A stretch of 30,887 nucleotides of DNA from Sulfurimonas sp. UBA6014 (GTDB taxonomy: Bacteria > Campylobacterota > Campylobacteria > Campylobacterales > Sulfurimonadaceae): contig DJAA01000040.1 in NCBI GenBank assembly GCA_002428085.1, positions 40,102 to 70,988 on the forward strand. Reading direction: 5' to 3'. How positions within the stretch are numbered: position 1 is the first letter of the stretch; every line of letters starts with the position of its first letter. The translations under genes were made by a program, and so were the position numbers. Positions 8,064-16,109 of this stretch are shown in pieces. The notes below the pieces were generated by a model, which did no database searches, was not told the DNA's origin, and worked only from the letters and a program-made list of their open reading frames with translations.

Positions 8064-9410
8064 ATGGCTAAGAAAAGCGTACTCTTTGAGTGTCAACATT
8101 GTGGATTTACAACTCCAAAATGGATGGGAAAATGTACGAATTGCGGCGGATGGGATTCGTTTATTGAACTCAGCGAGCATCAACAAGAAGTTGCAAAACA
8201 AACAAAAACAAGCGCAAGCGGTTCCACAAAAGCTATAAGCATCAATGCCATACAAGAGAGTGAAGTTTATAGATTTAGCTCATGTGACAAAGAGTTAGAT
8301 GGAGTTCTTGGCGGCGGAATTGTTCCTGGTTCACTCACACTCATAGGTGGCAGCCCAGGAGTTGGAAAATCTACTTTACTTTTAAAAGTAGGTGCGAACA
8401 TCGCCTCAAGCGGAAAAAATGTTTTATATGTCACAGGGGAAGAATCAGCTGGACAGATAAAACTTCGTGCCAACAGACTTAAAGCCAATATGGACTCCTT
8501 ATATCTTTTGAGTGAAATAAGACTTGAACAAGTCTTAATCGAACTCGAACATCGTACATACGAATTTTTGATTATTGATTCTATCCAAACAATGTACTCC
8601 GAAAATATCACCTCTGCACCTGGTTCAGTAACACAAGTAAGACAGATAACCTTTGAGCTCATGCGAATTGCCAAAGAAAAAGAGATAGCTATTTTCATCA
8701 TTGGACATATTACAAAAGAGGGTTCTATCGCAGGTCCAAGGGTTTTGGAACACATGGTAGACACAGTTTTATATTTTGAGGGTGATTCTTCCCAAGAGTT
8801 AAGAATTTTACGAGGCTTTAAAAATCGTTTTGGACCAACAAGTGAAATTGGTGTATTTGAGATGAGAAGTGAAGGACTCATCTCTGCCACAGATGTTGCC
8901 TCTCGATTTTTTAACCGAAACTCAGAGCAGGCAGGCTCAGCGTTAACGGTTGTCATGGAAGGCTCTCGCCCTATAATCTTAGAAGTTCAAGCCTTAGTTT
9001 CAGAATCGCATACTGCAAATTCTAAAAGACAAGCAACAGGTTTTGATAATAACAGACTCAACATGCTTTTGGCACTTTTAGAACGTAAACTTGAGATTCC
9101 ACTCTCTGGATATGATGTCTTTATCAATATTACTGGTGGAATAAAAATAACCGAAACTGCAGCAGACTTAGCAGTTTTAGCCGCAATCATAAGTAGTTTT
9201 AGAGAAAGAGCCATCTCAAAAGAGACCGTTTTTATCGGAGAAGTTTCTCTCGTAGGCGATGTTAGGGAGGTTTATGCAATGGATGTAAGGCTCAGAGAAG
9301 CTAAAATGCAAAATATTTCCAAGGCACTTATAGCTAAAAAACCCCTCGAAAAGACTACTATTAAAACTTTCATCGTAGATGAAGTCACCAAACTCTTAGA
9401 GTGGTACTAA
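8064..9410 (+). CDS. radA: DNA repair protein RadA
   Basis: A 448-aa RecA-related ATPase that helps branch migration and processing of recombination intermediates. The N-terminal zinc finger has C10, C13, C24 and C27. The Walker A box GGSPGVGKST is at about residues 93-102, and Walker B is FLIIDSIQTM. The RadA-specific RGFKNRFGP (KNRFG motif) is followed by a Lon-like C-terminal domain with NITGGIKITETAADLA and FIGEVSLVGDVR. Length and domain order are standard. It follows ftsY with an 87-nt gap. Confidence 0.97.
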   Translation: MAKKSVLFECQHCGFTTPKWMGKCTNCGGWDSFIELSEHQQEVAKQTKTSASGSTKAISINAIQESEVYRFSSCDKELDGVLGGGIVPGSLTLIGGSPGVGKSTLLLKVGANIASSGKNVLYVTGEESAGQIKLRANRLKANMDSLYLLSEIRLEQVLIELEHRTYEFLIIDSIQTMYSENITSAPGSVTQVRQITFELMRIAKEKEIAIFIIGHITKEGSIAGPRVLEHMVDTVLYFEGDSSQELRILRGFKNRFGPTSEIGVFEMRSEGLISATDVASRFFNRNSEQAGSALTVVMEGSRPIILEVQALVSESHTANSKRQATGFDNNRLNMLLALLERKLEIPLSGYDVFINITGGIKITETAADLAVLAAIISSFRERAISKETVFIGEVSLVGDVREVYAMDVRLREAKMQNISKALIAKKPLEKTTIKTFIVDEVTKLLEWY

Positions 9411-9487
9411 TTGAACCATTTTTTAAAAGCTTTTTTATCATAAAAACTGTACACTTTTAAAACTATTATAAGTTAAAAAGGAACTTT

Positions 9488-9748
9488 ATGATTGACGCAC
9501 AATTTCGCAGTGAGGAGAGATATTTTAAGCTCTCAATTGCCTATGAAGGTATGGAAGAAAGCAAATTAGTTTGTTCGACAGTGGAAAAAATCATCAGCAA
9601 ATATGAGAATCAACCCCAAACATACAGTTGTAATATTTCACATGGAAGAAATGTTTTAGTGGTTGAGTACCATGATGATGTAGATCGTGAAGCTGGTAAA
9701 ATTTTTGAAGAGATATTAAAAACTTTAAATATTACCCATTGTGATTAA
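9488..9748 (+). CDS. Conserved-looking small protein of unknown function (86 aa)
   Basis: I do not recognise this family. The gene has a good AAAGGAAC ribosome binding site 5-6 nt before ATG 9488 and lies in the same direction between radA and the carbonic anhydrase gene (28 nt before the latter). The protein is soluble and mixed-charge (many E, K and D), with no signal peptide or membrane helix. It has two internal cysteines and ends ITHCD. Predicted alternation of strand (YFKLSIAYEG), helix (STVEKIISKYE), strand (NVLVVEYHDD) and helix (REAGKIFEEILKTL) suggests a small alpha/beta fold. A TATTAT box at 9464-9469 is a weak promoter candidate. Confidence 0.7.
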   Translation: MIDAQFRSEERYFKLSIAYEGMEESKLVCSTVEKIISKYENQPQTYSCNISHGRNVLVVEYHDDVDREAGKIFEEILKTLNITHCD

Positions 9749-9776
9749 ATTTTACTCTTAATAAAGGCTTTATACT

Positions 9777-10415
9777 ATGAATTTAGAAGAATACGCAAAA
9801 GGAAATGAACTTTTCAGGACCTATTTTAAAAATAACAAAGAATCTCTTTTAGAACTAGTACGAAGTGGACAAACCCCAAAAGCTCTTTTTATAGGGTGCT
9901 CAGACTCTAGAGTTATTCCAGACTTAATGGTTCAATCAGATCCAGGTGATCTTTTTGTAATTCGAAATGTTGGCAATTTCGTGCCACCTTACAAACCTGA
10001 TGAAGATTTTCACTCCACTGCTTCTGGCATTGAGTATGCGGTCAGTGTTTTGAATGTCAAAGAGATAATTATTTGTGGTCATACACATTGTGGTGCATGC
10101 CAACATCTCTATGAAGAGATAAAAGACCCCTCTTTGGTGCATACCAAAAAATGGCTAGAACTCGGCAAAAGTGCAAAAATATCAGCAATTCTAAGCCTAG
10201 GAACCAATGCCCCCATTGAAAATTTGTTACGACTTACAGAAAAACTATCTGTCATCAAACAAATAGAAAATATTTTGACGTATCCTCGTGTTCAAAAAAG
10301 GTTTCAAGACGGAGATTTGCATATTCATGGGTGGCTTTATGATATAGAAACAGGTCAAATTGAATATTATAATGCCGATACCTATGAGTTTTTACCACTG
10401 AGAGATTTGACATAA
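9777..10415 (+). CDS. can: Beta-class carbonic anhydrase
   Basis: A 212-aa zinc enzyme interconverting CO2 and bicarbonate. Zinc ligands are C41 (in GCSDSRVIPDLM), H102 and C105 (in CGHTHCGAC). The D43/R45 catalytic dyad is present, and FVIRNVGNFVPP and ASGIEYAVSVLNV are typical of plant-type beta enzymes. No signal peptide is seen, so it is cytoplasmic. Bicarbonate supply fits a CO2-fixing or CO2-dependent epsilonproteobacterium. It is 28 nt after the 86-aa gene with AAAGG as ribosome binding site, probably cotranscribed. Confidence 0.95.
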   Translation: MNLEEYAKGNELFRTYFKNNKESLLELVRSGQTPKALFIGCSDSRVIPDLMVQSDPGDLFVIRNVGNFVPPYKPDEDFHSTASGIEYAVSVLNVKEIIICGHTHCGACQHLYEEIKDPSLVHTKKWLELGKSAKISAILSLGTNAPIENLLRLTEKLSVIKQIENILTYPRVQKRFQDGDLHIHGWLYDIETGQIEYYNADTYEFLPLRDLT

Positions 10416-10483
10416 CATTTATGTTTTTTTATAAATTCCGATATAGTGAGTAATGTTTTTCACAAGAATAACGCGTCCATTTT

Positions 10484-10510
10484 TTACACACTTTTTAAAA
10501 ATGTGCGTAA
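10484..10510. repeat. Imperfect palindrome downstream of the carbonic anhydrase gene
   Basis: TTACACAC (10484-10491) and GTGCGTAA (10503-10510) are complementary except for one position and surround the palindromic TTTTTAAAAA core. It may be a weak transcription terminator or a protein-binding site. The 68 bases before it (10416-10483) show no gene. Confidence 0.35.
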
Positions 10511-10520
10511 GCTTAAATAC

Positions 10521-10622
10521 TAGACTTCTTGTAAACCAAAGATTGCTTTGTCTCCTCCTTGACGCATGACGGCCATTGCGAGCAAGCGAAGCAATCTAAC
10601 TGTAGGTTATACAAGAAGTCTA
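10521..10622. mobile_element. MITE-like inverted-repeat element, about 100 bp
   Basis: The element is bounded by perfect 13-bp inverted repeats, TAGACTTCTTGTA (10521-10533) and TACAAGAAGTCTA (10610-10622). A second inner inverted pair is AGATTGCTTTG (10540-10550) with CGAAGCAATCT (10587-10597, one wobble). Short AACC/GGTT blocks lie between the two. Both outer ends carry TA, so it can be read as an element with GACTTCTTGTA termini flanked by a TA duplication, the target of IS630/Tc1-mariner transposases. It encodes no transposase. The inner GCCATTGCGAGCAAGCGAAGCAATC resembles palindromic repeats widely dispersed in bacterial genomes. It ends 25 bp before fliL and would fold into a long hairpin in RNA. 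Element class is inferred. Confidence 0.65.
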
Positions 10623-10647
10623 CTCAAATAAAATTAAAGGAATAAAT

Positions 10648-11196
10648 ATGGCTGAGCCAGCAAATTCTTCACATGAAAATACACCTGTAGAAAAAAAATC
10701 AAATATGCTCATGATAATTATTATAATCGTTTTAATTCTTATCATACTCCTAGGTGCGGTTGGTTTTCTCTTAATGAGTTCAGAGGAAGAGGCTCCAGTA
10801 GCTGAAGCGCATAAAGCTCAAGAAAAAAGTATTGCTAAAGAAAAAAAATCTCCTTCCAACTCAGAGATGGATGAATCAAGAAAGCTTAGTGATATCGGGA
10901 TTTTATACCCTCTTGATACTTTTACGGTCAATCTCAAAAGCGATGCTGGTAGCCGTTATCTAAAAGTTACCATGTCTCTAGAGCTAGAAGGTCCAGAGCT
11001 AAGCTTAGAATTAGATGGTAAGGCTGCTGTCATACGTGATAGAATTATTAGAATCTTGACATCAAAGTCACTGGAGGAGATATCTTCCAAAAAGGGAAAA
11101 CAAAAAGTTTCTGACCAAATAATGGATACTCTCAACGCCATGATAGGGGATGGGCAAGTAAAAGGAATCTACTTTACAGAATTTGTTATTCAGTAA
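10648..11196 (+). CDS. fliL: Flagellar basal body-associated protein FliL
   Basis: A 182-aa single-pass inner-membrane protein that surrounds the stator units of the flagellar motor. A short cytoplasmic N-terminus is followed by one strongly hydrophobic helix (about residues 21-44). A low-complexity Ala/Lys/Glu linker comes next, then the periplasmic domain with YPLDTFTVNLKSDAGSRYLKVTMSLEL and the C-terminal VKGIYFTEFVIQ that marks FliL. AAAGGAA before ATG 10648 is a good ribosome binding site. The stop codon abuts the acpS start directly, an arrangement also known in Campylobacter. No other flagellar gene is in the window. Confidence 0.92.
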   Translation: MAEPANSSHENTPVEKKSNMLMIIIIIVLILIILLGAVGFLLMSSEEEAPVAEAHKAQEKSIAKEKKSPSNSEMDESRKLSDIGILYPLDTFTVNLKSDAGSRYLKVTMSLELEGPELSLELDGKAAVIRDRIIRILTSKSLEEISSKKGKQKVSDQIMDTLNAMIGDGQVKGIYFTEFVIQ

Positions 11197-11574
11197 ATGA
11201 TTGGGATTGACCTTGTAAAAATATCTCGGATGAATCGCTTTTTGGAGCGTTTCGGAGATAAAGCTCTTGAAAAATTTCTCTCATCTCAAGAGATACTCCT
11301 TGTTAAAAACTATAAAACTGCTGCGGGATTTTGGGCTGTAAAAGAAGCCTGTTCCAAAGCACTAGGTGTTGGGATAGGGAGCGAATGCGGTTTTCATGAC
11401 ATCATCATTACTAAGTCGCCCAAGGGTGCACCAAATATAAACTTCTCAGCATCTCTTATCCAAAAGTTTCATATCAGCCATAGCAGTGTCTCCATTACAC
11501 ATGATGGCGACTATGCCATAGCTATTGTCGCACTTGAAAAATCATCCGCCACCGACAAAATCAAGGAGTTCTAG
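11197..11574 (+). CDS. acpS: Holo-[acyl-carrier-protein] synthase
   Basis: A 125-aa phosphopantetheinyl transferase that moves 4'-phosphopantetheine from CoA to the serine of ACP. The Mg2+-binding Asp is in the N-terminal MIGIDLVKISR, and the second acidic site in FWAVKEACSKALGVG. SITHDGDYAIAIVAL forms the last strand. Its ATG follows the fliL TAA without a gap, so it depends on coupling. The last 33 bases are convergent with and overlap thiS; the C-terminal tail after IVALEK is not part of the catalytic fold. Confidence 0.93.
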   Translation: MIGIDLVKISRMNRFLERFGDKALEKFLSSQEILLVKNYKTAAGFWAVKEACSKALGVGIGSECGFHDIIITKSPKGAPNINFSASLIQKFHISHSSVSITHDGDYAIAIVALEKSSATDKIKEF

Positions 11575-11742
11575 TTTATCTCCATCTTGTAACTCATAGA
11601 CATCCCAAGTATCTTGTTTTACTATTTGCATATTTACCGCAGCAGCCATAACCTTCCCCTCAAGAGACAAAAAAATCAATATCTCTGCCAGTGTAAGATT
11701 CTCGCTCAACTCTTTTTTTTCACCATTTATGATTATAGTCAT
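11542..11742 (-). CDS. thiS: Sulfur carrier protein ThiS
   Basis: A 66-aa ubiquitin-like protein that carries sulfur as a C-terminal thiocarboxylate for thiazole formation in thiamine synthesis. Supporting features are the start MTIIINGEKKEL, the central AAAVNMQIVKQDTWD and LQDGDKLELLDFVGGG at the very end; the Gly-Gly terminus is essential for adenylation by ThiF/MoeB-type enzymes. It ends in three glycines. No thiG, thiF or thiH is adjacent, so it stands alone here. Its 3' end overlaps acpS by 33 nt on the opposite strand. A TACAAT box upstream may drive it. Confidence 0.9.
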   Translation of the reverse strand: MTIIINGEKKELSENLTLAEILIFLSLEGKVMAAAVNMQIVKQDTWDVYELQDGDKLELLDFVGGG

Positions 11743-11769
11743 TGTTTATTCTCATTGATTTTTGAATGT

Positions 11770-11775
11770 ATTGTA
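11770..11775 (-). promoter_or_regulatory. Possible -10 box for thiS
   Basis: On the minus strand GATACAAT contains a TACAAT -10 about 28 nt upstream of the thiS ATG, giving a start near 11763. GAGAAT before the ATG is a weak ribosome binding site. Confidence 0.4.
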
Positions 11776-11805
11776 TCGGATTTCATTGAATAAAGCACCT
11801 ATTCT

Positions 11806-11814
11806 TGGTATAAT
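11806..11814 (+). promoter_or_regulatory. Extended -10 promoter for the response regulator gene
   Basis: TGGTATAAT is a perfect extended -10. The predicted start near 11821 leaves a leader of about 29 nt before ATG 11850. It is divergent from the thiS promoter in the same 107-nt gap. Confidence 0.6.
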
Positions 11815-11849
11815 AAATATTATTAAATTTTGATTTTAAGTGACTGATT

Positions 11850-12599
11850 ATGATAAATGCAAAAAGTTTACTCTCTTATAGTAAAGATCTCTCTATACTT
11901 TTCGTTGAAGACCATGATGAGCTAAGGCTTACAACTACAGAGATATTGAAGAGTTTCTTTCATGAAGTTGATAATGCGGCAAATGGAGTTATTGCATTAG
12001 CTAAATATAAAGATTATCATAGTAAAAATTTCAAAAACTACGATATTGTCTTAACTGATTTGCAACTACCACAACTCAATGGTGTCGAGCTGACTCAGGA
12101 GATATACACTTTACATCCAGAACAAATTATCATTATTCTTTCAGCGTATGAAGATAGTAAATATCTTCTTCCTCTTATCAACTTGGGAATAGAGCAGTTT
12201 ATTAAAAAACCTATCGATTTTCAAGAGTTACTCAAAGTTTTACTTAAATCCTCTAAAAAATTGCAACTAAAAAAACCGCTCCCTAAGAATGATGATTTTG
12301 CGATAATAAAACTCAATGACTCTTTTGTATTTGATAAAAAAAACAGTTTGCTTTTTGATAACAATAAATCTATCTATCTTACAAAATACGAAATAATATT
12401 TATGCAATTTTTAAGTCAAAATGTAGGGAAGATATATTCAAATGAAGAGATAGTTTTAAAATATGGTGATCTTCATGAAGTTTTAGACAATACCAATATA
12501 AGAAAACTAGTCTCAAAACTCAGAAAAAAACTCCCTAAAAATTCTTTAGAGAGCATTTATGGTATCGGCTATAGACTTATGCCCTATTTTGAGGCATAA
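11850..12599 (+). CDS. OmpR-type two-component response regulator (orphan)
   Basis: A 249-aa regulator. The receiver domain (about residues 14-130) has the acidic pair in FVEDHDE (E20, D21). The phosphoacceptor is D70 in VLTDLQLPQLNG, the switch Ser is in IIILSAYED, and the Lys in FIKKPIDF. The C-terminal winged-helix DNA-binding domain has LTKYEIIFMQFLSQNVGKI, NIRKLVSKLRKKLPKN and SIYGIGYRLM. No histidine kinase is adjacent, and the target genes are not evident. The glycogen cluster ends at a convergent hairpin just downstream, so there is no operon link. The only kinase in the window is 18 kb away. Confidence 0.92.
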   Translation: MINAKSLLSYSKDLSILFVEDHDELRLTTTEILKSFFHEVDNAANGVIALAKYKDYHSKNFKNYDIVLTDLQLPQLNGVELTQEIYTLHPEQIIIILSAYEDSKYLLPLINLGIEQFIKKPIDFQELLKVLLKSSKKLQLKKPLPKNDDFAIIKLNDSFVFDKKNSLLFDNNKSIYLTKYEIIFMQFLSQNVGKIYSNEEIVLKYGDLHEVLDNTNIRKLVSKLRKKLPKNSLESIYGIGYRLMPYFEA

Positions 12600-12626
12600 A
12601 CCAAATAGCTTACTATCTGATGTTAA

Positions 12627-12655
12627 GCATCTAAACGAACTGTCCGTTTAGATGC
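12627..12655. terminator. Strong hairpin between convergent response regulator and glgB
   Basis: GCATCTAAACG (12627-12637) pairs perfectly with CGTTTAGATGC (12645-12655), an 11-bp stem with a 7-nt loop. Neither side has a long T-run, so it is not a textbook intrinsic terminator. Its place between two gene ends suggests a bidirectional stop or 3'-end stabiliser for the long carbohydrate transcript. Confidence 0.6.
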
Positions 12656-12668
12656 GCAATATCGGTTA

Positions 12669-14594
12669 CTATTTAGTTTTCTTCAGATAAATAACACTCA
12701 GTGGTGGAAGAGTTATTTCAAGCATATTCGGTCTTCCATGTTGCTCTTTAGCGACTGATTTTATCGCTTCTATACTTCTATCGCTATAGCCACCAAACTC
12801 TTTATAATTGGAGTTAAAAATCTCTTCATAACTCCCTTTACTCGGCAATCCAATTGGATATCCAACGTGCTCTTTGTCTGAGAAGTTGCATATTATCACG
12901 ATTGGTTTTTGAGTTTTTGCCCCCTTACGAATAAAAGATATGACATTCGCATCTCTATCATTTTCATCTATCCACTCAAAACCTTCATGCTCAACATCAT
13001 TTTTATGAAGAGCAGGTTCTTCTTTATATAACTTATTAAGAGTTCGCACGCTGTCTTGAACCCCTTTGTGCTCAGGGTAATCAAGCAAGTGCCAGTCTAA
13101 ACTTTGCTCATAATTCCACTCTGCAAACTGAGCAAATTCACCACCCATAAACAGAAGTTTTTTGCCAGGATGGGCTATCATGAGGGCAAATAAAGCTCTT
13201 AAATTTGCAAATTTCTTATAATTGTCGCCAGGCATTTTGTTGACTAAAGAGCCTTTCATATGTACCACTTCATCATGACTGAGTGGAAGCACATAGTTTT
13301 CATTAAACATATAAACAAAACTAAAGGTTAAATGTTCTTGATGATACTGTCTATAGATTGGCTCATACTTTGTATATTTAAGGATATCATGCATCCATCC
13401 CATGTTCCATTTGTATCCAAAGCCAAGTCCACCTTGACTTACAGGTCCGCTAACCATTGAGTAGTTTGTAGACTCTTCAGCAATCATCATGATGTCACTA
13501 AAGGCTTCATAAGTAGTTGTATTGAGTTGTTTGAGAAATTTTACCGCTCCACGATTGACATTACTTCCATCTTCGTTTGGCGTCCACTCACCCTCTTCTC
13601 TTGCATAGTTTAGGTAAAGCATTGAAGCAACTGCATCAACTCTAATGCCGTCGATGTGATATTTATCAAGCCAAAACATTGCCGAACTTATCAAAAAAGC
13701 ACGAACTTCATTTCTATCATAGTTAAATATCGCGCTTTTCCACTGTGGATGGTACCCTTTTTGCGGGTCTTTATGCTCATACAAACAACTTCCGTCATAG
13801 TTCATAAGCCCATGACCATCTGTTACAAAGTGTGAAGGGACCCAGTCTAAAATAACCCCTATTCCATGAGCGTGCATAGTATCTACAAAACCCATAAACT
13901 CTTCGGGTGTTCCATAACGGGCTGTTGGTGCAAAATAACCTGTCACTTGATATCCCCAAGAACCTTTAAATGGAAATTCTGTTATAGGCATAAGTTCAAC
14001 GTGGGTATAGTTCATATCCACTAAATATTCTGCGAGTTGTTTTGCAGATTCAGTATAGGTTAAATAACAATTACCCTTTTCAACATTTCTTCTCCATGAA
14101 CCCAAATGAACTTCATAGATAGAAATAGGGGCTTTGTGTGAGTTATTTTTATGACGGGACTCCATCCACTCTTTATCCTTCCACTCATGTTTATTTTCTA
14201 TACTCCAAACTTTTGAAGCAGAAGCAGGAGCGACTTCAGAGTGAAATGCATAAGGGTCTATTTTATCTTGATTTGCATGGTTATGATCAGATCGTATATG
14301 ATATTTATAGGTTGTTCCCTCAGGAACATTGGTGATAAATACTTCCCATATACCCGAATCATCCGTCCGCTTTCTCATAGGATGTGTTTCATGGTTGTAG
14401 TTATTAAAGTCACCTCTTACAGATATAGAGTGGGCATTTGGTGCCCAGAGTGCGAAATAAACTCCATTAACACCTTCTCTTTGAAGGAAGTGTGAACCTA
14501 AGTGGTTATAAAGTTTCGAGTGAGAACCTTCTTTAAAAAGGTAGATATCCAAGTCGCTAAAAAGTGTTACATCATAAAATATTTCATTTTGCAT
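12669..14594 (-). CDS. glgB: 1,4-alpha-glucan branching enzyme (GH13)
   Basis: A 641-aa enzyme that introduces alpha-1,6 branches into the glucan. The N-terminal CBM48 domain (about residues 30-130) shows VYFALWAPNAHSISVRGDFN and GTTYKYHI. The catalytic barrel has GSWGYQVTGYFAPTARYG, the nucleophile Asp in DGIRVDAVASMLY, the acid/base Glu in MMIAEEST and the transition-state Asp in PLSHDEVVHMKGS. GGEFAQFAEWN and SLDWHLLD follow. The extra N1 domain of enterobacterial GlgB is absent. It is the last gene of the minus-strand cluster, 18 nt after glgA, with only a weak ribosome binding site. Confidence 0.96.
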   Translation of the reverse strand: MQNEIFYDVTLFSDLDIYLFKEGSHSKLYNHLGSHFLQREGVNGVYFALWAPNAHSISVRGDFNNYNHETHPMRKRTDDSGIWEVFITNVPEGTTYKYHIRSDHNHANQDKIDPYAFHSEVAPASASKVWSIENKHEWKDKEWMESRHKNNSHKAPISIYEVHLGSWRRNVEKGNCYLTYTESAKQLAEYLVDMNYTHVELMPITEFPFKGSWGYQVTGYFAPTARYGTPEEFMGFVDTMHAHGIGVILDWVPSHFVTDGHGLMNYDGSCLYEHKDPQKGYHPQWKSAIFNYDRNEVRAFLISSAMFWLDKYHIDGIRVDAVASMLYLNYAREEGEWTPNEDGSNVNRGAVKFLKQLNTTTYEAFSDIMMIAEESTNYSMVSGPVSQGGLGFGYKWNMGWMHDILKYTKYEPIYRQYHQEHLTFSFVYMFNENYVLPLSHDEVVHMKGSLVNKMPGDNYKKFANLRALFALMIAHPGKKLLFMGGEFAQFAEWNYEQSLDWHLLDYPEHKGVQDSVRTLNKLYKEEPALHKNDVEHEGFEWIDENDRDANVISFIRKGAKTQKPIVIICNFSDKEHVGYPIGLPSKGSYEEIFNSNYKEFGGYSDRSIEAIKSVAKEQHGRPNMLEITLPPLSVIYLKKTK

Positions 14595-14612
14595 AGTTGC
14601 TCTTTTTTATTT

Positions 14613-16100
14613 TTATTTACGCTTTGTAGCCAAAGCGTTTCTATATACTTCTTCATACCCTAACGCTGCGTCATCCCAACCAAAATGCCCTTGCATTGCG
14701 GTTTTTTGCATATCCTCAAATGCTTTTTTATCCTCATGATAAATACGCACAGCCCAAAGAACTGTATAGTAAAGTGCCTCATGAGATGCATCGTAAAATT
14801 TAAATCCATTTCCGTGTTCATGCTGCTCATCAAAATTGACAATGGTATCATCAAGCCCACCAGTACCTCTGACTATCGGTAAAGTTCCATAGCGAAGACT
14901 ATAAATTTGGTTTAGGCCACACGGCTCAAAAAGAGAAGGCATCAAAAACATATCACTTCCAGCCTCTATTTTATGTGCTAAGGCATCACTGTAGCCTACG
15001 TGCAAACCGAAGTTTTTTCTATGATGCGCAACATGACTGAAGAAGCCCTCAGCCCATTTCTCACCTGTGCCGAGCATAATGATTTGTACATCTAAATCTA
15101 AAAGACCATTGATAACACCTGCTAGTAAACCTATCCCTTTTTGTTCTGCAAAACGCCCCACAAAACCGATAACTGGAACATCATAGCGAAGCTCAAGATT
15201 GAAGTGTTTTTGTATATCTCTTTTACATACCAATTTACCTGCCATATCATCGACATCATACTTTTTGGCTATAAAATTATCAAGCGATGGATTCCATTCA
15301 TCATAGTCAACACCATTTAATATCCCTACTAGTTTATGGGAATGTCCTCTAATATGTGATTCTAACCCAAAACCAAATTCACTTGTTTGAATCTCCTGCG
15401 CATATTTTTTTGAGACAGTTGTCACCGCATCTGCGTGATAAATTCCACCTTTTAAAATATTAACTCTATCAAAACTCTCAAGTTCATTTTGATTGAAATG
15501 ACTCCAACCAACTTCCATGACGTCAACAAGTCCACGATAAAAATTTCCTTGATGTTGGAGATTGTGTATTGTTAAAACATTTGCCGCATGGGCAAAGTCA
15601 TGAATAAATCTTGTTTTAGTGAGAAGCGGAATCGCTGCTGCATGCCAATCATTTGTATGAATAATATCTGGCGTAAAGTGAAGCTTTTTACAAAGTTGTA
15701 ATGCTGCTTTAGAGAAAAAAATGAAACGGTTATCATTATCTTCATATCCGCCACCATGATCTTCATAAAGACCGCTTCTGCCGAAGTACTCTTCATGATC
15801 TATAAAATAAATAGGAACATCACTGTTTGGTAAAGTGCTTACATAAACGCCTGCCCAAAATTCACCCATCACACCCATAGGAACGCTAAGTGGTCCTTCC
15901 ATTTTCGTAAGCGTTGAAGGATCTATTTTATAGTATCTTGGCATGACAACAATAATATTATGCCCCAATGCGCGAATTGCCTTTGGAAGTGCCCCTGCTA
16001 CGTCTGCTAAACCACCTGTTTTTGCAAATGGAACAACCTCTGCAGCTACAAATAAAATATTTAACGCTTCATTTGTACTTTCTAATTTCTTTTTTGCCAT
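14613..16100 (-). CDS. glgA: Glycogen synthase, copy 1 (GT5)
   Basis: A 495-aa GT-B glucosyltransferase extending alpha-1,4-glucan from ADP- or UDP-glucose. The nucleotide-sugar loop is AKTGGLADVAGALPKAI near the N-terminus. HTNDWHAAAIP, TIHNLQHQG and GILNGVDYDEWNP follow, then the second-domain motif GFVGRFAEQKGIGLL and the acceptor/catalytic MPSLFEPCGLNQIYSLRYG. GGATAAT in the 9-nt gap from the upstream synthase is its ribosome binding site. It is the more typical of the two synthases, with an N-terminal lysine-rich extension of about 12 residues. Confidence 0.95.
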   Translation of the reverse strand: MAKKKLESTNEALNILFVAAEVVPFAKTGGLADVAGALPKAIRALGHNIIVVMPRYYKIDPSTLTKMEGPLSVPMGVMGEFWAGVYVSTLPNSDVPIYFIDHEEYFGRSGLYEDHGGGYEDNDNRFIFFSKAALQLCKKLHFTPDIIHTNDWHAAAIPLLTKTRFIHDFAHAANVLTIHNLQHQGNFYRGLVDVMEVGWSHFNQNELESFDRVNILKGGIYHADAVTTVSKKYAQEIQTSEFGFGLESHIRGHSHKLVGILNGVDYDEWNPSLDNFIAKKYDVDDMAGKLVCKRDIQKHFNLELRYDVPVIGFVGRFAEQKGIGLLAGVINGLLDLDVQIIMLGTGEKWAEGFFSHVAHHRKNFGLHVGYSDALAHKIEAGSDMFLMPSLFEPCGLNQIYSLRYGTLPIVRGTGGLDDTIVNFDEQHEHGNGFKFYDASHEALYYTVLWAVRIYHEDKKAFEDMQKTAMQGHFGWDDAALGYEEVYRNALATKRK

Positions 16101-16109
16101 GATTATCCT

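Noticed and set aside
8267..8956. 229-codon minus-strand open frame inside radA
   Set aside because: It is antisense to the core of RadA and its composition (Ser/Ile/Pro-rich) is that of a shadow frame; there is no start signal.
10520..10567. Minus-strand mini-ORF of 15 codons inside the inverted-repeat element, with a GGAGGAGA purine tract
   Set aside because: The purine tract is inside the frame rather than ahead of the ATG, and the stop falls in the element terminus; more likely a by-product of the repeat than a gene.
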